Origin: Ditylenchus dipsaci
Lineage: Eukaryota > Nematoda > Chromadorea > Rhabditida > Anguinidae
Direction: 5' to 3'
Assembly: GCA_004194705.1 (NCBI GenBank)
Contig: SADC01000026.1
Coordinates: 62,001-126,000, forward strand
DNA: 64,000 nt
Below, one piece after another: positions 48,420 through 58,594 of this stretch (positions are counted from its first letter, which is position 1; each line of letters opens with the position of its first letter). A program made the translations under genes and the position numbers. Below the pieces are notes generated by a model. That model saw only the letters and a list, made by a program, of their open reading frames with translations. It did not search any database and was not told the origin of the DNA.

Positions 48420-50563
48420 TGGGTGGGAGTGCATGGAATCGGAAATCGTTGGATGTTTTTTGAATTTCAGCTTCAATTTCATACAAACTTTTCTTTGTTG
48501 ATAGCTCAAACGAAAGCCTAGATTCATGGCCACATTTCGGTATATAAAAGGTCTGACTTGTAAAAAAGGTCAGAAATTTCAACGTAACTAATCAAAGAAA
48601 ATACTGAAACCGTCGATTTTCGGAAATTTAGCCACTTCAGCCTGAATACAAGCTTCACTAGGTGTGAAAGCTTGCTCTGATAATCTTGTTGGACAGCAAG
48701 AGTGTGAGGATCATTTTGACACAAACTTGCAAATAAAAGGAGAAAAAAGGTGTGCAGCCAGTGGTAGTCAAACCTGTGACTTAAGCAATGCGTATATGAA
48801 GTATACCTCACCTTTAAAACACTACCAACTAGTATTTAGGTACCTGAAACCATAATAAAGGTGGTTCTAAATAGTAGAACTCGGATTCTGAGAGATCGAG
48901 CCAATCGAGAATGGATTCTGATGCGCGCAATTGAATTTTCGCAATAAGTTCACTCCCCTTTAATAAACTCCGAAAAACAACTTGGCCACTCTTGGGTTGG
49001 ATTCTGAGCAAACCAAGTCGTTTTCTGACCATAAAATTTGAATTTCCTCAAAATTTAAAATCTACAGGTAGAAAAAAATAGAAAAAGAGAAATCTACGGG
49101 CAAAACTAATATTCTACGGCCATTAAAAATCTACAGCAAAAAGAAATAGCAATGGGCGAAAACGAGTATTATACGGGCAAAAAAAATATTATCCGAAAGA
49201 ATACGATTTGCACCAAAAAGAATACTATTTGCACCAAAAAGAATACTATTTGCACCAAAAGAATACTATTTGCACCAAAAAGAATACTATTTGCACCAAA
49301 AGAATTCAATTTGCACCAAAAAAAATTATTTGCACCAAAAAAAATTCAATTTGCACCACGCGGCGATTTGCACCAAAAAAATCTTTTTGCACAAAAAAAA
49401 TTATATTTGCACCAAAAAAGATCTAATTTGCACCAAATTTTTTTTGCACCAAAATAAAATCTTTTTGCACCAAAAAGAATTTTTTTGCACCAGAAAAAAT
49501 CCATATCCAAAAAAATTTCTTTTGGTGCAAAAATTTTTATTTTGTTGGAAAAAAAATTTGGTGCAAATTAGATCTTTTTTGGTGCAATTGAATCTTTTTT
49601 GGTGCAAATATATTTTTTTGGTGCAAAAAGATTTTATTTGGTGCAAATCGCCGTGGTGCAAATTGAATTTTTTTTGGTGCAAATAATTTCTTTTTGGTGC
49701 AAATTGAATTCTTTTTGGTGCAAATAGTTATTTTTTCGGTGCAAATAAAATTCTTTTTGGTGCAAATCGTATTCTTTCTGGATAATATTTTTTGCCCGTA
49801 TAATACTCGTTTTCGCCCATTGCATATTTCTTTTGCCTGTAGATTTTTAATGGCCGTAGAATATTAGTTTTTGTTCGTAGATTTCTCTTTTTCTATTTTT
49901 TTCGACCTGTAGATTTTAAAATTTTGAGGAAATTCAAATTTTATGGTCAGAAAACGACTTGGCTTGCTCAGAATCCAACCCAAGAGTGCCCAGTTGGTTT
50001 TTGGGAGTTTATTAAAGGGGAGTAAACTTATTGCGAAAATTCGATTGCGCGCATCAGAATCCATTCTCGACTGGCTCAATCTCTCAGAATCCGAGTTCTA
50101 CCATTTAGAACCACCTTTATTATTGGTTCAGGGTACCTAAATACTAATTGGTAGTGGTTTTGAAGGGTGAGTATACTTCATATACGCATTTCTTAAGTCA
50201 CAGGTTTGACTACCACTGGCTGCACACCTTTTTTCCTTTTATTTAAAAGTTTTGTGTCAAAATGATCCTCACACTCTTGGCTGTCCAACAAGATTATCAG
50301 AGCAAGCTTTCACACCTAGTGAAGCTTGTATTCAGGCTGAAGTGGGCTAAATTTCCGAAAATCGACGGTTTTCAGTATTTTCTTTGATTAGTTACATTGA
50401 AATTTTCTGACCTTTTTTACAGTCAGACTTTTTATGTACCGAAATGTGGCAAGAATCTAGGCTTTCGTTCGAGCTATCAAACAAAAGAAAGCTAGTATGA
50501 AATTGAAGCTGAAATTCAAAAACACCCAACGATTTCCGATTCCATGCACTCCCACCAGGGCTG
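48420..50563. mobile_element. Kilobase palindrome with GGTGCAAA arrays at its centre
   Basis: Left arm 48420-49505 and right arm 49508-50563 are inverted copies: outer end TGGGTGGGAGTGCATGGAAT, then AGCTTGCTCTGATAATCTTG, then CAGAATCCATTCTCGA, then the GGTGCAAA array meeting at the axis near 49507. The ends are similar to TIRs, but no target duplication is clear. Long Lys/Thr/Cys or His/Gln-rich frames across it are translations of the repeat, not genes. Confidence 0.85.
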
Positions 50564-50671
50564 TCACCAAAATTTTCGATATTGTTCTGCAACTGAAGTT
50601 TTTTGCAATTTTCATTAAGATAATCGTTAAGAAACCTCATACTCAAAATATAACCCGAACATCATTATTGA

Positions 50672-51845
50672 AAGAATAACTTTAGTAGCAGGTCGAGCTT
50701 CTCTCCATCATATTTATCCACCAGTCCGTTCAGTTCTTCCTCATCTTCTTCTTCGCGCTTACCAGATTCATCCCCAAACAGCGACGATTTTACATCAACT
50801 TAAATTACATGATCCGTTAAATTCAGTGCAAATAATGGCAAAGCATAGATTTGAATAGTAACCAACCAAGAAGAGTGTCTTTAAACGCGCTGATCATATT
50901 ACTCCCGGAATCCGTGACTACTTTGTAGAGCATCCGCGTATTGAAGCCACATTCACTAAGCAATTCCTCGGCCTGTGCCCTTAAAAGAAAACCCATATGC
51001 GACCCATGCAATTCCTTCAAATTCAAAAAGACGCGGCTAAGAGCTGTAGTCCTGTCGATGCAATGCAAAGTTATCCCTAAATCATTCATGCTACGACCAA
51101 GAGCAAAGGCTAATAAGTACCCATGTAAGCGTGCTTCATACTTAAATCCGACCAAATGTCGCAAGTGATAGAAGGGCGAACGCGCAAATTTCCCAAAGCT
51201 GCTTTAACTGATTTTTGAACAGCGGCGCATCTTGAAACCAGCATGGACTTGAACGTATCGAAACTTCCTTGCAACTAAAATTCAGTAGGCTAGAGTTGGC
51301 TGGATAAAGAGAATAACGGTGACAATTTTCATATCTCCACGTTTGAATTCAACGCTGTAAATAGAGCTCGCATCAACGGATGAACGAACATGCTTATCGA
51401 ATATCCCGGCATGTCTAGAGCAGACGTAAGAGCTCCTTGATTTTTTTCCTCCTGAAACGGTAGTAGGACAAGTCATGCGGTTAAATTGAAGGTGACCTAC
51501 TCTGCTCTCGGCGTCGAGGTGATGTCGAATCTTCTAACTTCGCTGCTGGCTGCTCTTTGTTCGGATGCCTCTTACTTCAATGATACGAAAAAGTGCTTGC
51601 CATAGATGGATGCTTGAAAACCTGTCAAAAAATATTTAGTTGACATGAGACACAGAATAAAAATGGAATACCTGTTTACATTCTCGGCAAATCACGGTTG
51701 TACAGCCCATAGCATCGCTCTCCTCCGTGAAGCTGCTCCAATTTTTTTTACTTACTCTTCTTGCTTTGCTCCCGACACTTGATTGCGACAAAGGCGAGCT
51801 TTCAGCATAATCATCGAAGCTCGGAAACAAAAAACTTTTGAGCAA
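50672..51845 (-). pseudogene. Second hAT transposase remnant (BED finger plus part of catalytic region)
   Basis: Segments in order: VSKKNWSSFTEESDAMG, CTTVICRECKQ, splice, FKHPSMASTFSYH then a break before KRHPNKEQPAAKL (BED finger); later VRPSITCDIWSDLSMKHAYM, then after one missing G YLLAFALGRSMNDLG, ITLHCIDRTTALSRVFLNLK, LYKVVTDSGSNMISAF, and an acidic tail KREEEDEEELNGLVDKYDG. The order and motifs (T.DIW.D, H.ID, VTD.GSNM..A) are those of hAT transposases. The hATC dimerisation region is missing and several frame breaks exist. Confidence 0.78.
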
Positions 51846-51879
51846 TAAATAGTCACGAAAAAAGAATTGGTCTGAGAAA

Positions 51880-52050
51880 AGAACATAACAGAAAACAGAA
51901 TTTCATCATCACAGAAACAGAACAGAAAACAGAATTCTTTGAATACAGAGACAGAACAGAATTCTGTTATGTTTCTGTTTTTAAAAAATTCTGTTCATGT
52001 GTCACTTCTGTTATGTTCTTATTCTGCTTCTGTGTTTTGGAAACACTGGT
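51880..52050. repeat. AACAGAA-rich subterminal array ending in a hAT-type terminus
   Basis: Repeated AGAACAGAAAACAGAATTC, partly as an inverted pair, ends in TGTGTTTTGGAAACACTG, whose inverse begins CAGTGTTTCC as hAT ends do. Probably the 5' end of the transposon whose remnant is at 50672-51845. The other terminus was not found. Confidence 0.5.
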
Positions 52051-52214
52051 TCGTAGTGAAAAATTTCGAAAAAAGAACATTTTGGGTGAAAAAAGATTTC
52101 ATTTCATTTTATCCAGTGCTTATTGTGATTTTGAAGCGAAAAAAATATTTTGACTAAAAACTTCAAAAATAAAAAAGATTTTGGGTCTCGAAACAAGGAA
52201 GGACGATCACGAAC

Positions 52215-52372
52215 CCTGCATATAAATATTTACAAAAAGACCGCCATTTGCATCAATACATTTTCTGAGTTTTTTTTAAATTGTCAATGGTTTTTTGTAT
52301 CGTTTCTTGGGGAACTGCATACCATTCTTTTAGCACGGAAACCTTCAAGTCAGCAATCGTTTTGTGTGGCTT
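52215..52372 (-). pseudogene. Tc1/mariner transposase C-terminal fragment
   Basis: On the minus strand: PHKTIADLKVSVLKEWYAVP, QETIQKTIDNLKK, then, after a shift in the A8 run, LRKCIDANGGLF. This matches the Tc1 C-terminus (LK..I..EW..IP.E.I..LI......I.A.GG). Confidence 0.75.
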
Positions 52373-52438
52373 GGCTCAAGGCTTGGCGCAAGGCTTGGCG
52401 CAAGGCCTGGCGCAAAATTTCTCAAAAGACTAATTAAA

Positions 52439-52474
52439 TGTATTGATGCAAATGGTGGTCATTTTGTTGAGTGA
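52439..52474 (+). pseudogene. Tc1/mariner transposase C-terminal tip, opposite strand
   Basis: Reads CIDANGGHFVE then TGA, the same terminal motif as the fragment at 52215-52372 but on the plus strand. Between the two lie four GGCTTGGCGCAA units. Confidence 0.6.
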
Positions 52475-52754
52475 AATAAATGTTTAATATACCATTTGAA
52501 AGAGGAGGTTCAGGGCTACGAAATTATAGCGAAATCTTATTCATATGTTAAGATGATAAAAAAAATATGATAGTCTGAAATTTCCGACGAACTTATCTTG
52601 CAACAGTTAATTAGACTCATGGTGGTTTTGCAACCCACCATTATTTCAAAATTATGTTCATACATAATAACCAAATGTGGTCAGCGTGGTCAGCAGCCTA
52701 TGTCACTATAAAAGGGTTTATATTTCAGCCGGGTAGTGCTCTCAGCCAGCAAAA

Positions 52755-52832
52755 TATCTCATTTATCTCATCTCATATCTCATATATCTCATCTCAGCCA
52801 GCAAAATATCTCATTTTGCTGGCTGAGATTAA
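52755..52832. repeat. Hairpin CTCAGCCAGCAAAATATCTC
   Basis: CTCAGCCAGCAAAATATCTCAT occurs twice as a direct copy, and the second is followed at once by ATTTTGCTGGCTGAG, forming a perfect stem. ATCTCAT units fill the loop. Confidence 0.7.
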
Positions 52833-53018
52833 TATCTTACTAGATTTTCATGCTTTTTTTTCTAAATGTGTTTTATGAATACCGAACCAAGCTTATCAAA
52901 TATGGCATGGCCACTTTGTGGTCAACGTGGTCGTCCTAGTGTTAAAAGGATAAAACATAACTCGCCATTTTATACGTTTTACATAACTCAAAAACAATAA
53001 AAACAATACAATATGCAA

Positions 53019-53257
53019 CTATGATAGATACTTGCCTAAAAGCTTTACATTATATTTTTTTAAGCAGCTCTCATGAATGAAGCAATATTCACGAAGAGAT
53101 ATATGATAATTATTAGCCTCTGATTCAAACAGCAAATATCCACCTTTGGAAAGTTTTTGCAGAAAATTTATAAGGCTTCTTACGTCAGACGGGAACTTCG
53201 ATCAAAATCTGACAAATATCAATTTGCAAAGCTCGTCGATTATCTCTAGTTCAGTTC
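53019..53257 (-). CDS. METTL24-like exon 4: terminal exon
   Basis: Acceptor TATTTTAAG, phase 1. TELEIIDE, then a frame change to ICQILIEV and back to SDVRSLINFLQKLSKGGYLL, FESEANNYHISLREYCFIHE, stop TAG at 53021. The two shifts cancel, so the exon length is consistent with the phases. Confidence 0.68.
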
Positions 53258-55429
53258 CTTAAAATATATAAAAGTAATAGTTGTTTGAAATAAAAAAATT
53301 TGTTTTGACTTTTTAAAGTTTAATTTGACCTAAACCAATTTAACTTGTAAATGACAATAAAAATTTCGCAAATTGCAACGCATGCGTTTTACGATACTTT
53401 TTTGCATGATAATGAGTCCCATAATAATGAGTCCCGGCTAACATGCGCTGGCCTACCCTAAGCCTAAAGCCTAAGTTAAAAAAAAGTCCTATGTGGCTAA
53501 AACAGTACATAGGGCAGAACGCCAGAAATGTCACAAAAAGGGCGAAACTCAACTACGCCGAAAAATTCTGCCTATGACTATGCCTTTGCCCTTAACTATG
53601 TCTATGACTTCGGCGTTATGCCTATGAGTTTTGAGAACAGTGGTCAGTAAGCATTAGGTGATTAAGCTAAATCATCTAACAATAATATTTGTACCATGTC
53701 TATGAATTTTTTGAATTCCCGCCAACAATTTTTTGCCTATTCTGATCTTTACGAAAAAAATAATTTTTTACTATTTTCAAATTTTTCTCACCTTCGATGT
53801 CAATTTTAAGTATCTCAATGGACTTATCTCCCAAGCTAGACATAACAGTGCTTAATGCTCTCTTTGTTTTATTGTCTTCTTTGGCTGCTGAACTAATCAT
53901 AGTTTCGATTATTTTTCCATTTGCATTGGATATTGCTTTTCGTGTTTCGGCACTTATATCACCCTTGAAGTAAAAATGTTTTAAAAAATTGTATGAGTTT
54001 TATCAAACCTTGTCAATGGATCTCAAAGAGCACCGATAATTAGTCAGTTTTTGTATTTCGACGTCAAAACTGACTTGATTGTTCAAAAAGTGAATATATT
54101 TTGCAGCCTTCAGGCACGTTTTTAAGGTTGCAAACCCATTTTCCTCCGTCATTTACTACTCCTAATCTAACTTTATTCAAACAAAACACCTAAAATTTGA
54201 TTGTCAAAGTTTAAAATAAAACTCCGCATAGTTTTTTGTGATAAATACACTTGCACAGGTGTGTTGGAAAAACTGACAACTCTTATTTTTTTATATTATG
54301 TTGAACAGTAACTTTTAGGACCCCTATCTAAAATGATTTTTTCGTCCAAATTCAAATCTTTGATACAGTTATGTTTTTTAGTTTCTTAGCTAACATTTTG
54401 GCTAACTCGATTTCACCTCCCCCCGCCCAAAAAACAGCTCCTCGGGTAATTTTAGTTCTTAAAAGGTCAGATTCTATTTCAGATTCAGATTCTAATAGTA
54501 CGAATATACCTCCTCCCCATTCAACGATTCTCACTATACAGCTGGAAAGAGCATGCCCGTGCGTTTCAATTTTTTAGCCGTTACATTTTTCACTTGTTTC
54601 GCATTAAATCTGATATTAATGACCTTATGCTACTTTAGAAAAGTAGGCAGAAGACTTAAAAAATCTAGACGGGAACAAATGTGAAAATTCTTGAGAAAGA
54701 AAATAAATGGTGGTCTCCGCCTTTTCTTCGTGTTACGCACGGCATGCCTCTTTAAGTAAAAAGTGCCAAAATTTTTGTCCCACACCCAAGAAAAAGTGCG
54801 TATCACATGTATTAGTCGAATTTCCGTGAAAGTCGGATAAGTTGTCTAATCTGGTATTGTCAAGCTATGTTGGGCTCGAATAGTAAATGCTAGTGAATTT
54901 TGGGGTCTCTAATACATATAGAGCCAAATTCGTGATAATTTAAAAAAAAAGAAGTAAAATTGGGGGAAAGGTGGGAACATGTAAAATTTTTATTACTGAT
55001 AAACTTCTCTTTATCGATAATGATCTATCACTGCAAAATAGCGCCAGAAAAAATTTGTTTAAACATGCTACTACAAAAATTCTTTATTTTTTTAAATTTG
55101 TCTAGAAACTAACCTCAGGAACCAGCAAAGCATAAAATTCTAAAAACCTTGTTTCATTTGTAAAGGTCTTTAAAATTTGACGTCGGCTTTCTATTTTGTC
55201 ATTAAATTGTGCCAATACAGAACTATCAATCTGCTGTGTCGTTGTAAAATCAGGCAAAAAATAAAAGATAGCAATGAAAAATATAATTAATATAGATGTT
55301 TGCTTTGAAATTCGCTAAAATTTGCACATAAAATTTTAGCATTTCAATGACACTTTTGCCGAAGACAGACTGTTCCCGACGACTAGTCCCTGTTTTTCTA
55401 TCGGATAGTTTTTGACGCCTTTTACGCAT
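53019..55429 (-). CDS. METTL24 / Methyltransf_22-like type II membrane protein, 4 exons
   Basis: Exons: 55429-55114, 54189-54009, 53963-53792, 53257-53019. N-terminal basic tail MRKRRQKLSDRKTG, anchor SILIIFFIAIFYFL, coiled stem, then CLNKVRLGVVNDGGKWVC, C..IYS, NNQVSFDVEIQK, TMISSAAKED, LSTVMSSLGDKSIEILKID, IEG, LINFLQKLSKGGYLLFESEA, REYCFIHESCL. DGGKWVC and LKIDIEG are the marks I know from METTL24-type proteins (FkbM-like SAM-dependent methyltransferase fold, in which DGGKW is family-specific and DIEG is the strand-end acidic site). Substrate unknown. Predicted about 300 aa. Frame breaks needing one- or two-base corrections are in exons 1 and 2, and a compensating pair is in exon 4. Either a decaying gene or, given the pattern in neighbouring genes, sequence indels. 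Confidence 0.74.
53792..53963 (-). CDS. METTL24-like exon 3: LKIDIEG exon
   Basis: 172 bp, open, phase 0 to 1. GDISAETRKAISNANGKII, ETMISSAAKEDNKTKRA, LSTVMSSLGDKSIEILKIDI. Donor GTGAGA. Confidence 0.8.
54009..54189 (-). CDS. METTL24-like exon 2: DGGKWVC exon
   Basis: Acceptor CAAATTTTAG. VFCLNKVRLGVVNDGGKWVC, NLKNVPEGCKIYS, then a T5 run where the frame changes, then NNQVSFDVEIQKLTNY and RSIDK, phase 0. The length of 181 bp is one over (or two short of) a multiple of three. Confidence 0.72.
55114..55429 (-). CDS. METTL24-like exon 1: start, anchor and stem
   Basis: ATG at 55429-55427. MRKRRQKLSDRKTG runs to LKFYVQILANF; a one-base shift at the AAA near 55308 leads into QTSILIIFFIAIFYFLPDF, then DKIESRRQILKTFTNETRFL and YALLVPE before a GTTAGT donor, phase 0. 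An in-frame alternative is that the anchor segment belongs to a separate exon starting at AAATTTTAG|CGAATTTC. Confidence 0.6.
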
Positions 55430-55457
55430 TATGGTTTTTAACTAGACCGAAAATTTC

Positions 55458-55608
55458 AACCGTATATAATGTATAAACCGGCACTCTTCAATAAAAGGGG
55501 TTGTTCTCATCTTTTGACCAGGATTTTAGAGTAAAGGCCATTTTTGGTAGACAAATTTCCAATTTTTGAGGGCTGGAAAAATAACTGTTTAATACAATAT
55601 ATACGGTA
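55458..55608. mobile_element. Short TACCGTAT-family MITE upstream of the METTL24-like gene
   Basis: ACCGTATATAATGTATAAACC and GTTTAATACAATATATACGGTA are inverted ends. The body has GACCAGGATTTTAGAGTAAA and GGGCTGGAAAAATAACTG, a shortened core. It lies 30 bp from the start codon. Confidence 0.65.
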
Positions 55609-55739
55609 TATGCATTTAGATCAGCGCTCTCAAATGTACCACAAGGTGTTTTAAGAAATTCAGCTTTTTTCGAAAGGCTATAACTTTTCTGTAATTTGAA
55701 ATTCTGTAGACGCCAAAATATTCATCTTGACAAGGATTT

Positions 55740-55870
55740 TCGTTTTGCATATAATGTCAAAAACACGATTTTGGTCCTCTTGCGGTTTGGGTCTTGCCCG
55801 TCTAGAGGGCATCCACAGACCGGGGTCCAAACCACAGGGAGGACCAAGCAAAAATCGTGTTTTCGACATT
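55740..55870. repeat. Hairpin AAAACACGATTTTGGTCCTC
   Basis: ATAATGTCAAAAACACGATT and GGTCCTCTTGCGGTTTGG pair with CCAAACCACAGGGAGGACC and AAAATCGTGTTTTCGACATTAT; loop GCCCGTCTAGAGGGCATCC. Contains the family word for CCAAGC/GGTCC. Confidence 0.7.
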
Positions 55871-56519
55871 ATACATTAAACAAAAGTACCCGTAAAGATT
55901 ATGTTTGTCAATACTTTGAACCCATTTTCAGTTGCAATTAAAGTATTGTTAAAAACTCATTTTAAAGCTTTTTCGAAAGTTTCTCAACATTATATTACTT
56001 GCTCAGATGCGGTCTGAAAAATTTTAAAAAGTTTCACGAAAAAACGTGCAATAACTTATGACTAACGTGATATATAAGTAAGCATATTTAATTAAAAGCA
56101 TGGATGGGATTAAAATTTCGGCGCTAGTAGCGAATACCCCTCCCCCTCAAGAATCCGCCCTTATAAAATTGCTGTAACTATCCTTGCAAACAACAAGTTT
56201 AGGCTTAGCCCTTAGGCTTGGGGGTAGACCAGCGTACGGAAGTTGTGACTAATAAAGAGTTTACGCATATTCTCCGGGTTCGGGACATAAATTTGGCTTT
56301 TTAATCAAGTAAAAAAGGTGAAAATCGATTTTCTGTAAAACTGGACCACTCCTCGTTTCCTCGATGTTTTCAAAATTTCTAGTTTTGGTCTCATTTGAAA
56401 GAGAAGCTGATTCTGAGTAAGTTTACTTTTGACAGAAAGCCAACTTCATATTAGGACGACGAGATATGGCCATTTTAAAATTCGACCTAGCTCGAAAAGC
56501 CATTTAGCTCTGAAATAGC

Positions 56520-57185
56520 GGCTTTCGTGGCGCAGTGCGTTTTGGCTCATTTATAAACGTTGTCGTTGTCGTTGGAAAAAAAGTTTTATAAAGGCATTTT
56601 TACGCCAACGACAACGACGACATATTTATAAAAAATCCAACGACAACGGAAAATTTTTCTTCCAATTCAGACAAATTTTGCATTTCAAGTCAGAATTTTA
56701 GGATTAACTATATTCTTCACACGTTTTCACTCGAAAGCTCGACTAAAAATGCGAAATTTGTCCAGTTTTGAATAAAAAATGTCGTTGTCCTTGGCGTCGT
56801 CGTTGTCGTTGGCGTTGTCGTTGGATTTTTTATAAATAGGTCGTCGTTGTCGTCGTCGTTGGCGAAAAAAAAGGTTTTATAAAAAAAATATTCGAACAAC
56901 AACGACGACGACAACGACAACGTTTATAAATGAGCCATTTGCGTCTTTTGGCCCAAATGGTGTTGCAGGTTCGATCCCACGTGGTGACATGCTATTTGTT
57001 TCGACTTGTTTTACCAGTTCTAGGAGTAATTTGGGTCGCTGATTCCGAATCTGGCGTCAAAAAAGTCTAATTACCCTAGAACTGGTCAAACAAGGCAGAA
57101 TAAATAGCATGCCACCACGTGGGATCGAACCTGTCCACCACTTTGGGCAAAAAAACGCAAACGCACTGCGCCACGGAAGCCGTTT
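56520..57185. repeat. Inverted pair of tRNA-like heads
   Basis: Plus strand: GGCTTTCGTGGCGCAGTGCG at 56519 and GGTTCGATCCCACGTGG at 56968, separated by the insertion at 56544-56936. Minus strand: GGCTTCCGTGGCGCAGTGCG at 57182 and GGTTCGATCCCACGTGG at 57122. A-box-like TGGCGCAGTG and B-box GGTTCGATCCC are intact in both. No paired acceptor stem, so a tRNA-derived foldback rather than tRNA genes. Confidence 0.6.
56544..56936. mobile_element. MITE with GGCTCATTTATAAACGTTGTCG ends
   Basis: GGCTCATTTATAAACGTTGTC and GACAACGTTTATAAATGAGCC are inverted termini, with arrays of GTCGTTG/CAACGAC trinucleotide-like units just inside. It interrupts the left tRNA-like head; the undisturbed head at 57105-57182 shows the pre-insertion sequence. 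The flanks are T-rich, so a 3-bp duplication TTT is possible but not certain. Confidence 0.8.
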
Positions 57186-58306
57186 TTTCAAATCTAAATA
57201 GCTTCTCTCCCCCTTTTTAAGCCATCAGTCATTAGAAGCTGACATCCCAGGCTATCTAAAAAAATGATCTCAACATATATGGAAAGCAATTTTGGACAAA
57301 ATTTTTTCGGCTTTTTGCTTAACAAGCCTATGTATAAAGAGAGGGGGATCCGGAAGGTTTTGAACGGAAAGTTGGAAATTTAAAAAAATAATTAAAAATA
57401 ATTGTCGTTTTTTGTCTTGATTTTTATTTATCAAATTTTATGCTATAAGACTTTTGTGATGTAATGACGTGCTCAATAGTCAAGAAAAAGCTGACTTTCT
57501 AAAAATGAACAGAAAATGAAAGCTTGAAGGAGGGCAAACTTATATACGCATCGCTTAGAGTAGTACTGAGGCCAAACTTCTGGATACCTCTCATTTAATC
57601 ATTTATTAAGCACATTTACAGAACTTACTCGGGTGTGTTGCGAACCTAATTCCATGCATAGTATTTCTAGTAAACTGTAAATTAAATAGTTGTCCGCTTC
57701 CATCAAGCTAAAATAGTCATCATAATTACTTTCGAAAAAGTAGACAGATGTGTCGAAATAGATAAAATGCTCGTGTTCACAAAAACTTCCTAAAAAATTA
57801 CAATGACTTGAATAAGATTGTACGAATTCTGGCTGCTCAAAAATTCACGATAGTGAAACATGCATTTCATATTTCAGACAAAATTTCAATGCATTTAGTG
57901 AGCAAATCCTCCTTTAGGCTGCCATCATACTCCCGCGGGACACGGTACACGGGACAAGTGCCCATATAGCCGAGGGATAGAGAAATTTTTGATCCTGGCA
58001 ACATATTTGAGGTTAAATCGACCCTGCTCTACATGACAGGACTAAAATATATACTGTTTAGACGTTGAGAAATAATTTTAGGCTGTCCTCTCGGTCCGGT
58101 TCTGCGAGACGAATCTGGGAATTTTTCCTGCAGAACATTGACCTGCAAAACTGCCCGAAAAACCGTTTTTGATAGTGATTATGGCAAGCAGGGTGGTATA
58201 CTTCATGATTACCTCAGCCATCAGCCGGACACAAAATTTTATCTCAACCTCAGCCATCAGCCGGCTGAGGATACCACCCTGATCGCAAATTTGTCATTCT
58301 TAAGAC

Positions 58307-58594
58307 ACGTTCACAATGAGTGTCGACCTGAGTGTGAGATTTGGGGTGTTTTTAACGCGGGAAGAGCTGTACTTTTTTTCTTGACCAAAACTTTTTTTCT
58401 GTTGGTATCATTTTGTAGCTAAGATTCAGGGCTTCAAAATGAGGTATTGACAAGCCACATCTGAAATGAAAAATTGGGGTAAAAATGCTTAGGTCCGCAC
58501 TCAGGTCGACACTCAGGCCCACACTCTGTGAGTGTCGACCCGAGTGTCTTCCCGCGTTAAAATTACGCTTGGGTCGACACTTTTATGTGAACGT
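58307..58594. mobile_element. MITE with ACGTTCACAATGAGTGTCGACC ends, private to duplication copy B
   Basis: ACGTTCACAATGAGTGTCGAC and GTCGACACTTTTATGTGAACGT are inverted ends; further GTGTCGACC/GGTCGACACT units lie inside. Absent at the equivalent place in copy A (near 34944). Confidence 0.72.

Noticed and set aside
48664..48855. Cys-containing peptide frame resembling a small secreted protein
   Set aside because: It sits in the arm of the kilobase palindrome, its counterpart at 50180-50370 is not kept open, and no splice sites support it.
47463..49830. Possible CRISPR array, because GGTGCAAA units are regularly spaced
   Set aside because: Units are degenerate, adjacent without distinct spacers, AT-rich and in an intron-bearing eukaryotic genome; no cas-like genes.
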